IMG/VR virus record: IMGVR_UViG_3300020470_000032
Location: 1 to 45,717 of that record
DNA length: 45,717 nt
Source of the DNA: a virus
Direction: 5' to 3' (one strand)
Numbering within the stretch: position 1 is the first letter of the stretch; each line of letters starts with the position of its first letter. The position numbers were made by a program, and so were the translations under genes. This document shows, piece by piece, positions 40,281 to 45,717 of the stretch. Below the pieces are notes generated by a model. The model did no database searches, had not been told where the DNA came from, and saw nothing but the letters and a program-made list of their open reading frames with translations.

Positions 40281-41214
40281 CTTTCTTTGGGTTGAAAAAT
40301 ATAGACCCAAAACAATTGAAGATTGTATTCTTCCAACTTCTATCAAGAAAACTTGTCAAGAGTTGATTGATGCTGGAGAGATACCTAATCTATTACTAAG
40401 TGGTCCTGCTGGTATTGGTAAGACTACTGTTGCACGTGCAATCTGTGAAGAACTTGGATGTGACTACATAGTAATTAATGGTTCAGACGAGGGTAGATTC
40501 CTTGACACAGTACGAAACCAAGCTAAGAACTTCGCTTCCACAGTCTCGCTTACAACGAGTAAGAAGCATAAAGTTATCATCATCGATGAAGCGGATAACA
40601 CCACCCACGATGTCCAACTCCTCCTTAGAGCGAACATCGAAGCGTTCTATAGCAATTGCAGATTTATCTTCACCTGCAATTACAAGAATAAGCTCATCGA
40701 ACCTTTACATTCACGATGCGCTGTCGTGGATTTCACAATCGATGCAGTTCAAAGACCTAAGTTAGCATCTAAATTCTTTCAACGTTTGAAGGGTATTTTA
40801 GTAGAAGAAAATATAAAAGCAGATGATAAGGTATTAGTAGAACTGATTCAAAAACATTTCCCTGACTGGAGACGTGTACTAAATGAGTGTCAGAGACATG
40901 GTGTTGGTGGATCTATTGATACATCTATACTTGCCGAGGTGCATGATATAAATGCATCTACTGTTGTGAAATATTTACAGCAGAAGAACTTCCATGAACT
41001 TCGTAAGTGGGTAGCAAATAATATTGATAATGATGCTGGTGTCATCATGCGTAAGGTTTATGATGAACTGTGTAAGGTTCTTGATGGACCTAGCATTGCT
41101 GCATCTATTCTTATCATTGCTAAGTACCAGTATCAAGCAGCATTTGTGGTTGATCAGGAGATCAATCTCTTAGCATGTTTGACTGAGATCATGGCAGAGT
41201 GTACATTCAAATGA
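40270..41214 (+). CDS. gp44: gp44 clamp loader large subunit
   Basis: A 314-residue AAA+ clamp loader ATPase like T4 gp44 (319). It opens with LWVEKYRPKTIEDCILP, then Walker A GPAGIGKT (45-52), Walker B IIIDEADN (103-110) and the SRC motif (148-150) that acts across subunit interfaces. With gp62 it loads gp45 on DNA. In T4 gp62 directly adjoins gp44; here the gp62 gene is about 2.5 kb downstream (43719), with eight genes between. Its stop overlaps the next start by four bases. Confidence 0.95.
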   Translation: MRNDFLWVEKYRPKTIEDCILPTSIKKTCQELIDAGEIPNLLLSGPAGIGKTTVARAICEELGCDYIVINGSDEGRFLDTVRNQAKNFASTVSLTTSKKHKVIIIDEADNTTHDVQLLLRANIEAFYSNCRFIFTCNYKNKLIEPLHSRCAVVDFTIDAVQRPKLASKFFQRLKGILVEENIKADDKVLVELIQKHFPDWRRVLNECQRHGVGGSIDTSILAEVHDINASTVVKYLQQKNFHELRKWVANNIDNDAGVIMRKVYDELCKVLDGPSIAASILIIAKYQYQAAFVVDQEINLLACLTEIMAECTFK

Positions 41215-41612
41215 CTAAAGATACAATAAGAAACGGTGAAATATCCGAACAGATCTGTCAACATAAATGTTTTGTTGAACATGGATACATGGTTAGTAAG
41301 CCTGTGGCTACTGCTGATTATGATCTTATTGTTGAGGTAGATAATAGACCTCTTAGAGTTCAAGTTAAATCTACACAGAAATCTACTGAGGTACTAATAT
41401 GTAAAGGAACTAATGGGCAAGGAAATAAAGGTAAAGGAAAATATCCTTACCCAGAAAATAGTATAGATTTTTTTGTCATTCATGATAAACTCTTAGAAGA
41501 ATGGTTTATCGTTCCTAGATCTGCTACTGGAGATGCTAAGAAAATTAGATTTAGTTCTAATCCTAATACTAAGTATGCCAAATATCTAGACAATTGGGAA
41601 TTTAAAACATGA
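41211..41612 (+). CDS. PD-(D/E)XK endonuclease, possible free-standing homing nuclease
   Basis: A 133-residue small nuclease of the PD-(D/E)XK fold, most like the PDDEXK_5 group that includes the homing enzyme I-Ssp6803I. The likely active site is Glu13 (ISEQI), Asp38 (ADYDLIVEV) and Gln51-x-Lys53 (RVQVKST). I recall Glu11, Asp36, Gln49 and Lys51 for I-Ssp6803I, the same spacing. A basic Gly/Lys loop (GTNGQGNKGKGKYPYP) probably contacts DNA. The ATG at 41211 overlaps the gp44 stop. It could be a mobile homing endonuclease, a restriction-like partner of the nearby Dam methylase, or a repair nuclease. Confidence 0.72.
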   Translation: MTKDTIRNGEISEQICQHKCFVEHGYMVSKPVATADYDLIVEVDNRPLRVQVKSTQKSTEVLICKGTNGQGNKGKGKYPYPENSIDFFVIHDKLLEEWFIVPRSATGDAKKIRFSSNPNTKYAKYLDNWEFKT

Positions 41613-41785
41613 AAAAGATTGAACCAAAAGATTACATGCAAGATGGATGGGATAGATCACCATTAGGTGCTCATCCCTATGTTAGAGGAAGTAGGCATAA
41701 TAAAATTGGTATGACTATTATGTGGACCTACTATATTCTATTTGTGGGTATGGTTGTTAGACTCATCTGGGTATTGAATACATGA
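41609..41785 (+). CDS. Tiny membrane protein between nuclease and methylase
   Basis: A 58-residue reading frame with ATGA-type overlaps at both ends (41609-41612 and 41782-41785), strong evidence that it is translated. The N-terminal half is polar (MKKIEPKDYMQDGWDRSPLG) and the C-terminal half is one membrane span (about 34-56, GMTIMWTYYILFVGMVVRLI). It is shorter than most annotation cut-offs. I recognise no family. Confidence 0.6.
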   Translation: MKKIEPKDYMQDGWDRSPLGAHPYVRGSRHNKIGMTIMWTYYILFVGMVVRLIWVLNT

Positions 41786-42594
41786 AAGCACTAAAGACTC
41801 CTCTACGTTATCCTGGTGGCAAGTCACGTGCTACCAAATATATTTGTCCACGGTTTCCAGGTAAGATATCTGAGTACAGAGAACCATTTTTAGGTGGTGG
41901 ATCTGTAGCGATAGAATTTACCAAAAGATGTCCAGGTGTTCCAGTATGGGTAAATGATTTTTATACCCCTCTAGCGGTCTTCTGGACGCAGCTGAGGGAC
42001 AATGGACAAGACCTTAGAGACAGACTAACTGAGATAAAATTGGAGAATAGTACTCCAGATAAAGCGAAAGAGTTATTCAATGAGTATAAAGAGAGTCTCT
42101 ATGATGGTGATGATATTGAGAGAGCAGTAAAGTTTTACCTTATCAACAAGTGTAGTTTCTCAGGACTAACTGAATCGAGTTCCTTTTCTAAACAGGCTAG
42201 CGAATCTAATTTTAGTTTACGAGGTATTGATAAACTACCTGAGTACTCAAAGATAATTGCAGAATGGAAGATCACAAATCTTCCCTACGAAGAATTGTTA
42301 GGAGATGATCCAAATGTATTCATTTATCTTGATCCACCCTATGATATTAAGATTCCTATCTATGGTAAGAGGGGTGCTATGCATAAAGATTTTGACCACG
42401 ATAAGTTTGCTGTTGATTGTGACAACTATAATTCTCCTATGTTGATATCATATAACAGTAGTCAGATAGTGAAAGATAGATTCAGTCGTTGGAATGCTTC
42501 TGAGTTTGATTTGACATACAGTATGCGTACTACAGGTGATTATATGAAAGAGCAAGCAAAACGTAAAGAACTTATCCTCACAAATTACCAATGA
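41782..42594 (+). CDS. dam: Dam-type DNA adenine methyltransferase
   Basis: A 270-residue D12-class N6-adenine methyltransferase like Dam of T4 and enterobacteria. It begins KTPLRYPGGKSRATKYI, has the S-adenosylmethionine motif EPFLGGGSV (34-42) and the catalytic DPPY (184-187), so the order is motif I then IV (alpha class). The FYLINKCSFSGLTES block is typical. Most members methylate GATC, but specificity is not fixed by these motifs. It overlaps the small membrane gene and purN by four bases each. Length is close to E. coli Dam (278). Confidence 0.92.
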   Translation: MKALKTPLRYPGGKSRATKYICPRFPGKISEYREPFLGGGSVAIEFTKRCPGVPVWVNDFYTPLAVFWTQLRDNGQDLRDRLTEIKLENSTPDKAKELFNEYKESLYDGDDIERAVKFYLINKCSFSGLTESSSFSKQASESNFSLRGIDKLPEYSKIIAEWKITNLPYEELLGDDPNVFIYLDPPYDIKIPIYGKRGAMHKDFDHDKFAVDCDNYNSPMLISYNSSQIVKDRFSRWNASEFDLTYSMRTTGDYMKEQAKRKELILTNYQ

Positions 42595-43121
42595 GACTAG
42601 GAGTTTTGTGTTCTGGCAACGGAACTAATTTTGAAAATATAGTCAAGAGTTGTCCTGATCATGAGGTTGTACTTATGGTCTACAATAAAAAGAAATGTGG
42701 TGCTAAGAAAAGAGCAGACAAATTAGATATACCAAATTGTCATATCCGTCATAAAGAGGAGGACAATATGATTATACTATTTGAAACATATAAAGTAGAT
42801 TTTATTATTCTTGCAGGTTACATGAAGATTATTTCTACTAAGTTTATTGAAGCATTTCCCAATAGGATAATAAATATACATCCATCATTACTACCCAAGT
42901 ATAAAGGATTGAATGCAATTGAACAGGCATTTGATAGTGATGATATTCTTACTGGATGTACTGTACATTACGTGACAGAAGAGTTAGATTCTGGTACAAT
43001 AATAGGACAGGAAACTGTACCTATACTACCTAATGATACACTTGATACATTGACAGAACGTGTTCACAAAGCAGAACATTATCTATTACCACATGTGATA
43101 AACAATGCCCTTATCAACTAG
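42591..43121 (+). CDS. purN: PurN phosphoribosylglycinamide formyltransferase
   Basis: A 176-residue GAR transformylase that adds the second formyl group in purine synthesis using 10-formyltetrahydrofolate. The substrate loop is SGNGTNFE (8-15) and the catalytic residues are Asn95 and His97 in INIHPSLLP and Asp133 in CTVHYVTEELDSG, all present. It is somewhat shorter than E. coli PurN (212), lacking C-terminal residues. Phage purine genes are known to boost nucleotide supply during infection. It overlaps dam by four bases and the next gene by 17. Confidence 0.93.
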   Translation: MRLGVLCSGNGTNFENIVKSCPDHEVVLMVYNKKKCGAKKRADKLDIPNCHIRHKEEDNMIILFETYKVDFIILAGYMKIISTKFIEAFPNRIINIHPSLLPKYKGLNAIEQAFDSDDILTGCTVHYVTEELDSGTIIGQETVPILPNDTLDTLTERVHKAEHYLLPHVINNALIN

Positions 43122-43302
43122 ATATAGAAATGATATAATAGACATTTGTTGTCGAATCATTTCTGACGACAACGTTCTTTTAGAAGAACGTATTTGGATG
43201 AACAAACTATGTGATGTAAATGCATCAGCAAGAAAATTGCGAGATGATTTACTCGCAGTATTAGGAGATAGGAAATTTACGGATAGGAACAATGAGATGT
43301 GA
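43105..43302 (+). CDS. Small conserved-type cyanophage protein, function unknown
   Basis: A 65-residue mixed-charge, helical protein starting MPLSTRYRNDIIDICCRIIS, then EERIWMNKLCDVNASARKLR. It overlaps purN by 17 bases and the next gene by 11. I recall similar short proteins (R-Y-R-x-D-I/L-I-D-I-C-C-R) in other T4-like cyanophages, but without a function. The paired Cys-Cys could matter for folding; there is no membrane segment. Confidence 0.65.
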   Translation: MPLSTRYRNDIIDICCRIISDDNVLLEERIWMNKLCDVNASARKLRDDLLAVLGDRKFTDRNNEM

Positions 43303-43444
43303 AGTCAAGTTATACGTTGCTGGCAAAGTCTATAGTGAGTTTGTTGAGGCACGTAATTATCAAGAGGCACGTGAGGTTGCTGTAGTCCGTAATCCTCATG
43401 CTAGAGTCATAGGTGTGAATGCGGTGTTTGGTGATGAAAGATAG
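43292..43444 (+). CDS. Very small conserved-type protein, function unknown
   Basis: A 50-residue frame starting MRCEVKLYVAGKVYSEFVEA, then RNYQEAREVAVVRNPHARVI, with a beta-alpha-beta pattern. I recall short proteins with the same 'EVKLYVAGKV...EARNYxEAR' pattern in T4-like cyanophages. It overlaps the upstream gene by 11 bases and ends 11 bases into the start of the next. There are no motifs to assign a role. Confidence 0.7.
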   Translation: MRCEVKLYVAGKVYSEFVEARNYQEAREVAVVRNPHARVIGVNAVFGDER

Positions 43445-43640
43445 AGATAAACAAGAACTTAGAGAACTAATCAAAGAAGTTTTGATAGAATGGGACTACG
43501 AAAGAAAATGGAAAAAGAAAACCTTTATTCAAAAACCAGCATATGAGACTGACACAAGAAGTGATCGAAAAGATCCAGTTAGCAATGACCCACACAAAGA
43601 TGAACGGAGAAACAAATTGGAAAGACGGAGACGAAATTGA
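43434..43640 (+). CDS. Small charged protein, function unknown
   Basis: A 68-residue protein with an amphipathic helix MKDRDKQELRELIKEVLIEW followed by basic stretches (ERKWKKK, and DERRNKLERRRRN at the end). The C-terminus could bind nucleic acid. I chose the ATG at 43434; an ATG 15 bases upstream is also possible. It overlaps the next gene by 98 bases in another frame, so its C-terminal half is constrained by two reading frames or one of the two is not real. Confidence 0.45.
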   Translation: MKDRDKQELRELIKEVLIEWDYERKWKKKTFIQKPAYETDTRSDRKDPVSNDPHKDERRNKLERRRRN

Positions 43641-43746
43641 TGTATGCTTAGGAGGAACCTTTGCAGGAGATAAATTTATTAGTATAATAAACAGAACACG
43701 TAGCAACACAACCAAACAATGCGATACGAACTCAAAGACTACTTAA
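43543..43746 (+). CDS. Small conserved-type protein, function unknown
   Basis: A 67-residue protein starting MRLTQEVIEKIQLAMTHTKM, then NWKDGDEIDVCLGGTFAGDK. I recall proteins with this 'KIQLAM...NGETNW.DGDEIDVCLGGTFAGD' pattern in T4-like cyanophages, which supports this frame over its overlap partner. No ribosome-binding site is obvious. It overlaps the gp62 start by 28 bases. Function unknown. Confidence 0.6.
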   Translation: MRLTQEVIEKIQLAMTHTKMNGETNWKDGDEIDVCLGGTFAGDKFISIINRTRSNTTKQCDTNSKTT

Positions 43747-44099
43747 ATTCTATCAACCTTACTAAGGAAAATTTGTTAGAAGGTGACGAGGAAGCAGTGA
43801 AAGGTTATTCTCCTTTCGTTGTGAATCGTTGTATGTCTGGTCATATCGATTGTTTGTTATATGCTAATGAAATGAACATGTCTTCACATATCCCCAAAGA
43901 CATGCAGTACGATTTTTATATAAATAGCATCAGGAAAAAGAAAAGATTTTCTCCTTGGATCAAAAAAGATAAAGTGAAAGACCTAGAAAGTGTCAAGAAT
44001 TATTATGGTTATAATGATGAGAAAGCACTTCAAGCCTTAAGAATTTTATCCAACGATCAACTTAAACATATCAAATCAAAACTTGACATTGGGGGATAA
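43719..44099 (+). CDS. gp62: gp62 clamp loader small subunit
   Basis: A 126-residue clamp-loader subunit like cyanophage gp62, starting MRYELKDYLNSINLTKENLL. The conserved middle VVNRCMSGHIDCLLYANEMN and the block YDFYINSIRKKKRFSPWIKK are diagnostic. T4 gp62 has 187 residues; cyanophage forms are shorter. It works with gp44 to load gp45. It is separated from gp44 but directly precedes regA. Confidence 0.88.
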   Translation: MRYELKDYLNSINLTKENLLEGDEEAVKGYSPFVVNRCMSGHIDCLLYANEMNMSSHIPKDMQYDFYINSIRKKKRFSPWIKKDKVKDLESVKNYYGYNDEKALQALRILSNDQLKHIKSKLDIGG

Positions 44100-44100
44100 G

Positions 44101-44538
44101 ATGTCCGTGACTATTACAGATAATGAGGTTCAATGGTCGGAATCTCAAATGATTGGAGTGACTCTCAAAGAACCAGATGACTTTCTGAAGGTGAGAGAAA
44201 CCCTTACTCGAATTGGTGTTGCTTCTAGGAAAGAGAAGAAGCTATACCAATCTTGCCATATCTTACATAAGAAGGGTAAGTATTATATTGTACACTTTAA
44301 AGAATTATTTGCACTTGATGGGAAGAAAGCTAACCTTACTGTTAACGATGTTCAAAGGCGTAACAGAATCGTACAACTCCTGTCTGATTGGGGACTTATC
44401 GTTGTTACCAACCCAGAAATCATCACAGATATCGCACCCCTCAACCAAATAAAAGTAATTTCATTCAAGGAGAAACATGAATGGATGCTTGAGACGAAGT
44501 ATAATATAGGTAAAAAGAGGGTTAACCCTGATAAATAG
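44101..44538 (+). CDS. regA: RegA translational repressor
   Basis: A 145-residue protein matching RegA, which binds early mRNA start regions to turn off translation. Conserved parts are LKEPDDFLKVRETLTRIGVA (residues about 22-41), SCHILHKKGKYYIVHFKELF (about 53-72) and VNDVQRRNRIVQLLSDWGLI (about 82-101). Start at 44101 follows a GGGGG ribosome-binding site five bases upstream; the ATG at 44083 adds six residues. T4 RegA has 122 residues. In T4 it lies between gp62 and DNA polymerase gp43; the polymerase is not in this window. Confidence 0.92.
   Translation: MSVTITDNEVQWSESQMIGVTLKEPDDFLKVRETLTRIGVASRKEKKLYQSCHILHKKGKYYIVHFKELFALDGKKANLTVNDVQRRNRIVQLLSDWGLIVVTNPEIITDIAPLNQIKVISFKEKHEWMLETKYNIGKKRVNPDK
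44530..44537 (+). promoter_or_regulatory. T4-type late promoter (GATAAATA) before the membrane-protein cluster
   Basis: GATAAATA differs at one base from TATAAATA and overlaps the regA stop codon, 22 bases before the ATG at 44559. A late element here would give the downstream membrane genes late expression, unlike regA. Confidence 0.55.
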
Positions 44539-44558
44539 ATTAGCGATATTCATAGTTC

Positions 44559-45023
44559 ATGTCTGAAGAAAATAAAGAAGAACTTCTTGAAGAAGAAGTT
44601 GTTGAAGAAAAGAAGAAAGGTCCATTAGGTAAACTAAAGGATGCCATACTTCCAGATCAAGAAGAACAAGCAGCATTGTTGTCTAGTATGGTGAGGCTTG
44701 GTGTACTTGTTTGGTCGGGAGGAATATTAACTTTAAATTATGTTGCCATTCCAGGTGTACCACAACAAAAAATAGATCCAACTTTTATAGCTTCAGTTTT
44801 TACAGGAGTTTTAGCTAGCTTCGGGATTCAAACAGCTTCTAAAAAAGGAGATGGTACTATGAAAATGAACGGTAACGGTGGAGTCAATGGTGGTCCTCCT
44901 CCTGTTACCGCAAAGGATATCGAAGCTATTATAGCAAGAGCTCCTGCTGGTCCTGTTCAAACTATTCGTGTTGAACAAGCACCACTAAAGATCACTACTG
45001 ATGATAAACCTTACAAATTATAA
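44559..45023 (+). CDS. Two-span membrane protein, function unknown (holin candidate)
   Basis: A 154-residue protein with an acidic, Lys-rich N-terminus (MSEENKEELLEEEVVEEKKK), two membrane spans (about 44-62 MVRLGVLVWSGGILTLNYV and 76-92 FIASVFTGVLASFGIQT) and a polar C-terminal tail of about 60 residues (GNGGVNGGPPPVTAKDIEAI). The two-span, charged-terminus layout is compatible with class II holins, but also with other phage membrane proteins. It follows a late-type promoter and is the first of four overlapping or adjacent membrane genes. Confidence 0.65.
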   Translation: MSEENKEELLEEEVVEEKKKGPLGKLKDAILPDQEEQAALLSSMVRLGVLVWSGGILTLNYVAIPGVPQQKIDPTFIASVFTGVLASFGIQTASKKGDGTMKMNGNGGVNGGPPPVTAKDIEAIIARAPAGPVQTIRVEQAPLKITTDDKPYKL

Positions 45024-45027
45024 AATC

Positions 45028-45315
45028 ATGACTGAAAAGAAAAAGTGTCCAATTAGTTTCAACTCTATTGCTAATATTGTTAGCATAGTATCAGGAGTAT
45101 CACTTGCTGGTATTATTGGTGTTGGATCATACGTCTATCTAAATAAGGATGCAATTATGGATGATGTGAAAGATGCAGCAATTGAATCTGTACTTGGTGG
45201 TATGGGTGGTGCTGGTGCTCTAGGTGGTGCTGGTGCTCTTGATCTTGCACTTCCTGATGATCAAGCATCTGCACCTCAGGCTGCACCTCCTGCTGGATTC
45301 TCTCTTCCTAACTAA
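45028..45315 (+). CDS. Single-span membrane protein with Gly/Ala repeats
   Basis: A 95-residue protein with one membrane span (about 12-35, IANIVSIVSGVSLAGIIGVG) and a C-terminal Gly/Ala-rich tail containing the tandem units GGAGALGGAGAL. I start at the ATG at 45028 (MTEKKKC), four bases after the upstream stop, not at 45001, which lies inside the upstream gene. The stop overlaps the next ATG by one base (TAATG). No family recognised. Confidence 0.6.
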   Translation: MTEKKKCPISFNSIANIVSIVSGVSLAGIIGVGSYVYLNKDAIMDDVKDAAIESVLGGMGGAGALGGAGALDLALPDDQASAPQAAPPAGFSLPN

Positions 45316-45575
45316 TGGACGTAAAGGATATAGCAACCTATGGAACAGCAGTTGCTGTCATAGGAACTGGTACTGTGGTTGGTGGCAATACTGCCATTGA
45401 CCACTATACTGGTGGACCACAGAAAAGAATAGAAGCAGAGAAGACAGAGTTGCAACTTATAGTAAGAGAAGAAGTTCGTGCTGCCTTGAGGGATGCATGG
45501 CCCACTTCTACTGGAAAGGTAACTGGTATGCAAGTACCTAATGGTAACTATCGTGAACAAATTCTTCAAAAATAA
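45315..45575 (+). CDS. Membrane-anchored helical protein (inner-spanin-like layout)
   Basis: An 86-residue protein with an N-terminal membrane span (about 7-28, ATYGTAVAVIGTGTVVGGNT), then a charged helix (KRIEAEKTELQLIVREEVRA) and a polar tail. A single N-terminal anchor plus a helical segment is the layout of inner-membrane spanins and other phage anchor proteins. Its last 35 bases overlap the next gene in another frame. The spanin idea is inference from layout only. Confidence 0.55.
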   Translation: MDVKDIATYGTAVAVIGTGTVVGGNTAIDHYTGGPQKRIEAEKTELQLIVREEVRAALRDAWPTSTGKVTGMQVPNGNYREQILQK

Positions 45576-45717
45576 AGAGAGATGGAATCCTCCTCTAAAC
45601 AAAGACGGAACTCCATGTCTTAAAGGTAGAATTATAAATCTAATTCAAGTAGTAGTTGTTGTTCAGTTATTAATAGTAGCAGCAACTATACATGGATGTC
45701 TTATGCCTGGTAAGGAA
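45541..45717 (+). CDS. Small hydrophobic protein with lipobox-like Cys (3' cut by window edge)
   Basis: The frame is open from ATG at 45541 to the last base, 59 residues visible. A polar N-terminus (MVTIVNKFFKNKERWNPPLN) leads into a long hydrophobic core (about 32-49, NLIQVVVVVQLLIVAATI) ending in IHGC then LMPGKE. The Gly-Cys after a hydrophobic segment looks like a lipoprotein signal, though the His at -2 is not usual. Start GTG at 45553 is possible. The 3' end lies outside the window, so length and true C-terminus are unknown. Confidence 0.5.
   Translation, partial: MVTIVNKFFKNKERWNPPLNKDGTPCLKGRIINLIQVVVVVQLLIVAATIHGCLMPGKE

Noticed and set aside
1-45717. tRNA genes, CRISPR arrays, insertion sequences, integrase or attachment sites
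   Set aside because: The gaps are at most about 100 bases and hold only promoters, terminators and leaders; I saw no cloverleaf, spaced repeats or transposase/integrase motifs.

Overview
The window is a contiguous piece of a T4-like cyanomyovirus genome (Myoviridae-type phage of marine Synechococcus/Prochlorococcus). The evidence is the T4-type virion block gp13-gp14-gp15-gp16-gp17-gp18-gp19-gp20-gp21-gp22-gp23, the T4-type recombination/replication genes (uvsY, uvsW, gp55, gp47, gp46, gp45, gp44, gp62, regA), and genes that occur together only in phages of oxygenic cyanobacteria: plastocyanin (petE), a CpeT-type phycobiliprotein lyase, the bilin reductase pebS, a cobS-type AAA+ ATPase, a DUF3110 protein and purN. 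All supported genes are on the + strand, are AT-rich, and are packed with ATGA/TAATG overlaps. No gap exceeds about 100 bases. I saw no tRNA, rRNA, CRISPR, insertion sequence, integrase or attachment site.

Layout. (1) 1-11141: tail fibre/baseplate-associated proteins, ending in a 2118-residue protein built from degenerate repeats and a strong terminator. (2) 11211-14171: neck genes gp13, gp14, gp15 and small terminase gp16. (3) 14176-17057: an accessory island (two small unknowns, a 2OG-Fe(II) oxygenase, a small unknown, plastocyanin, a tiny membrane protein, a staphylococcal-type nuclease, a membrane protein). (4) 17057-26885: large terminase, sheath, tube, portal, prohead core/protease/scaffold and major capsid, closed by a UUCG-loop terminator. 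(5) 26969-30315: cpeT, a probable gp3, uvsY, uvsW and an Sm-like small protein. (6) 30419-34245: late sigma gp55, an unknown, gp47, DUF3110, gp46. (7) 34310-38378: a VWA/HExxH protein and a CobS/MoxR AAA+ ATPase separated by a DNA methyltransferase. (8) 38362-44538: pebS, DUF3310, gp45, a small membrane protein, gp44, a PD-(D/E)XK nuclease, a tiny membrane protein, a Dam-type methylase, purN, four small unknowns, gp62, regA. (9) 44559-45717: four small membrane proteins, the last cut by the window edge.

How it works together. T4-type late promoters (TATAAATA or close variants, also CTAAATA) precede many virion genes, and the cognate late sigma gp55 is encoded in the window. The replication genes instead carry host-like sigma-70 promoters; two of these share an identical 17-base core (before the VWA gene and before cobS). 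The pigment and electron-transfer genes would adjust host photosynthesis during infection, purN would supply purines, and gp46/47, uvsY and uvsW drive recombination-dependent replication.

Most noteworthy: the VWA-metallopeptidase/methyltransferase/CobS locus with its shared promoter and a hairpin that could hide a ribosome-binding site; a nuclease-methylase insertion between gp44 and gp62; a possible lysis-type cluster of overlapping membrane genes at the right end; and the repeat architecture of the 2118-residue protein.
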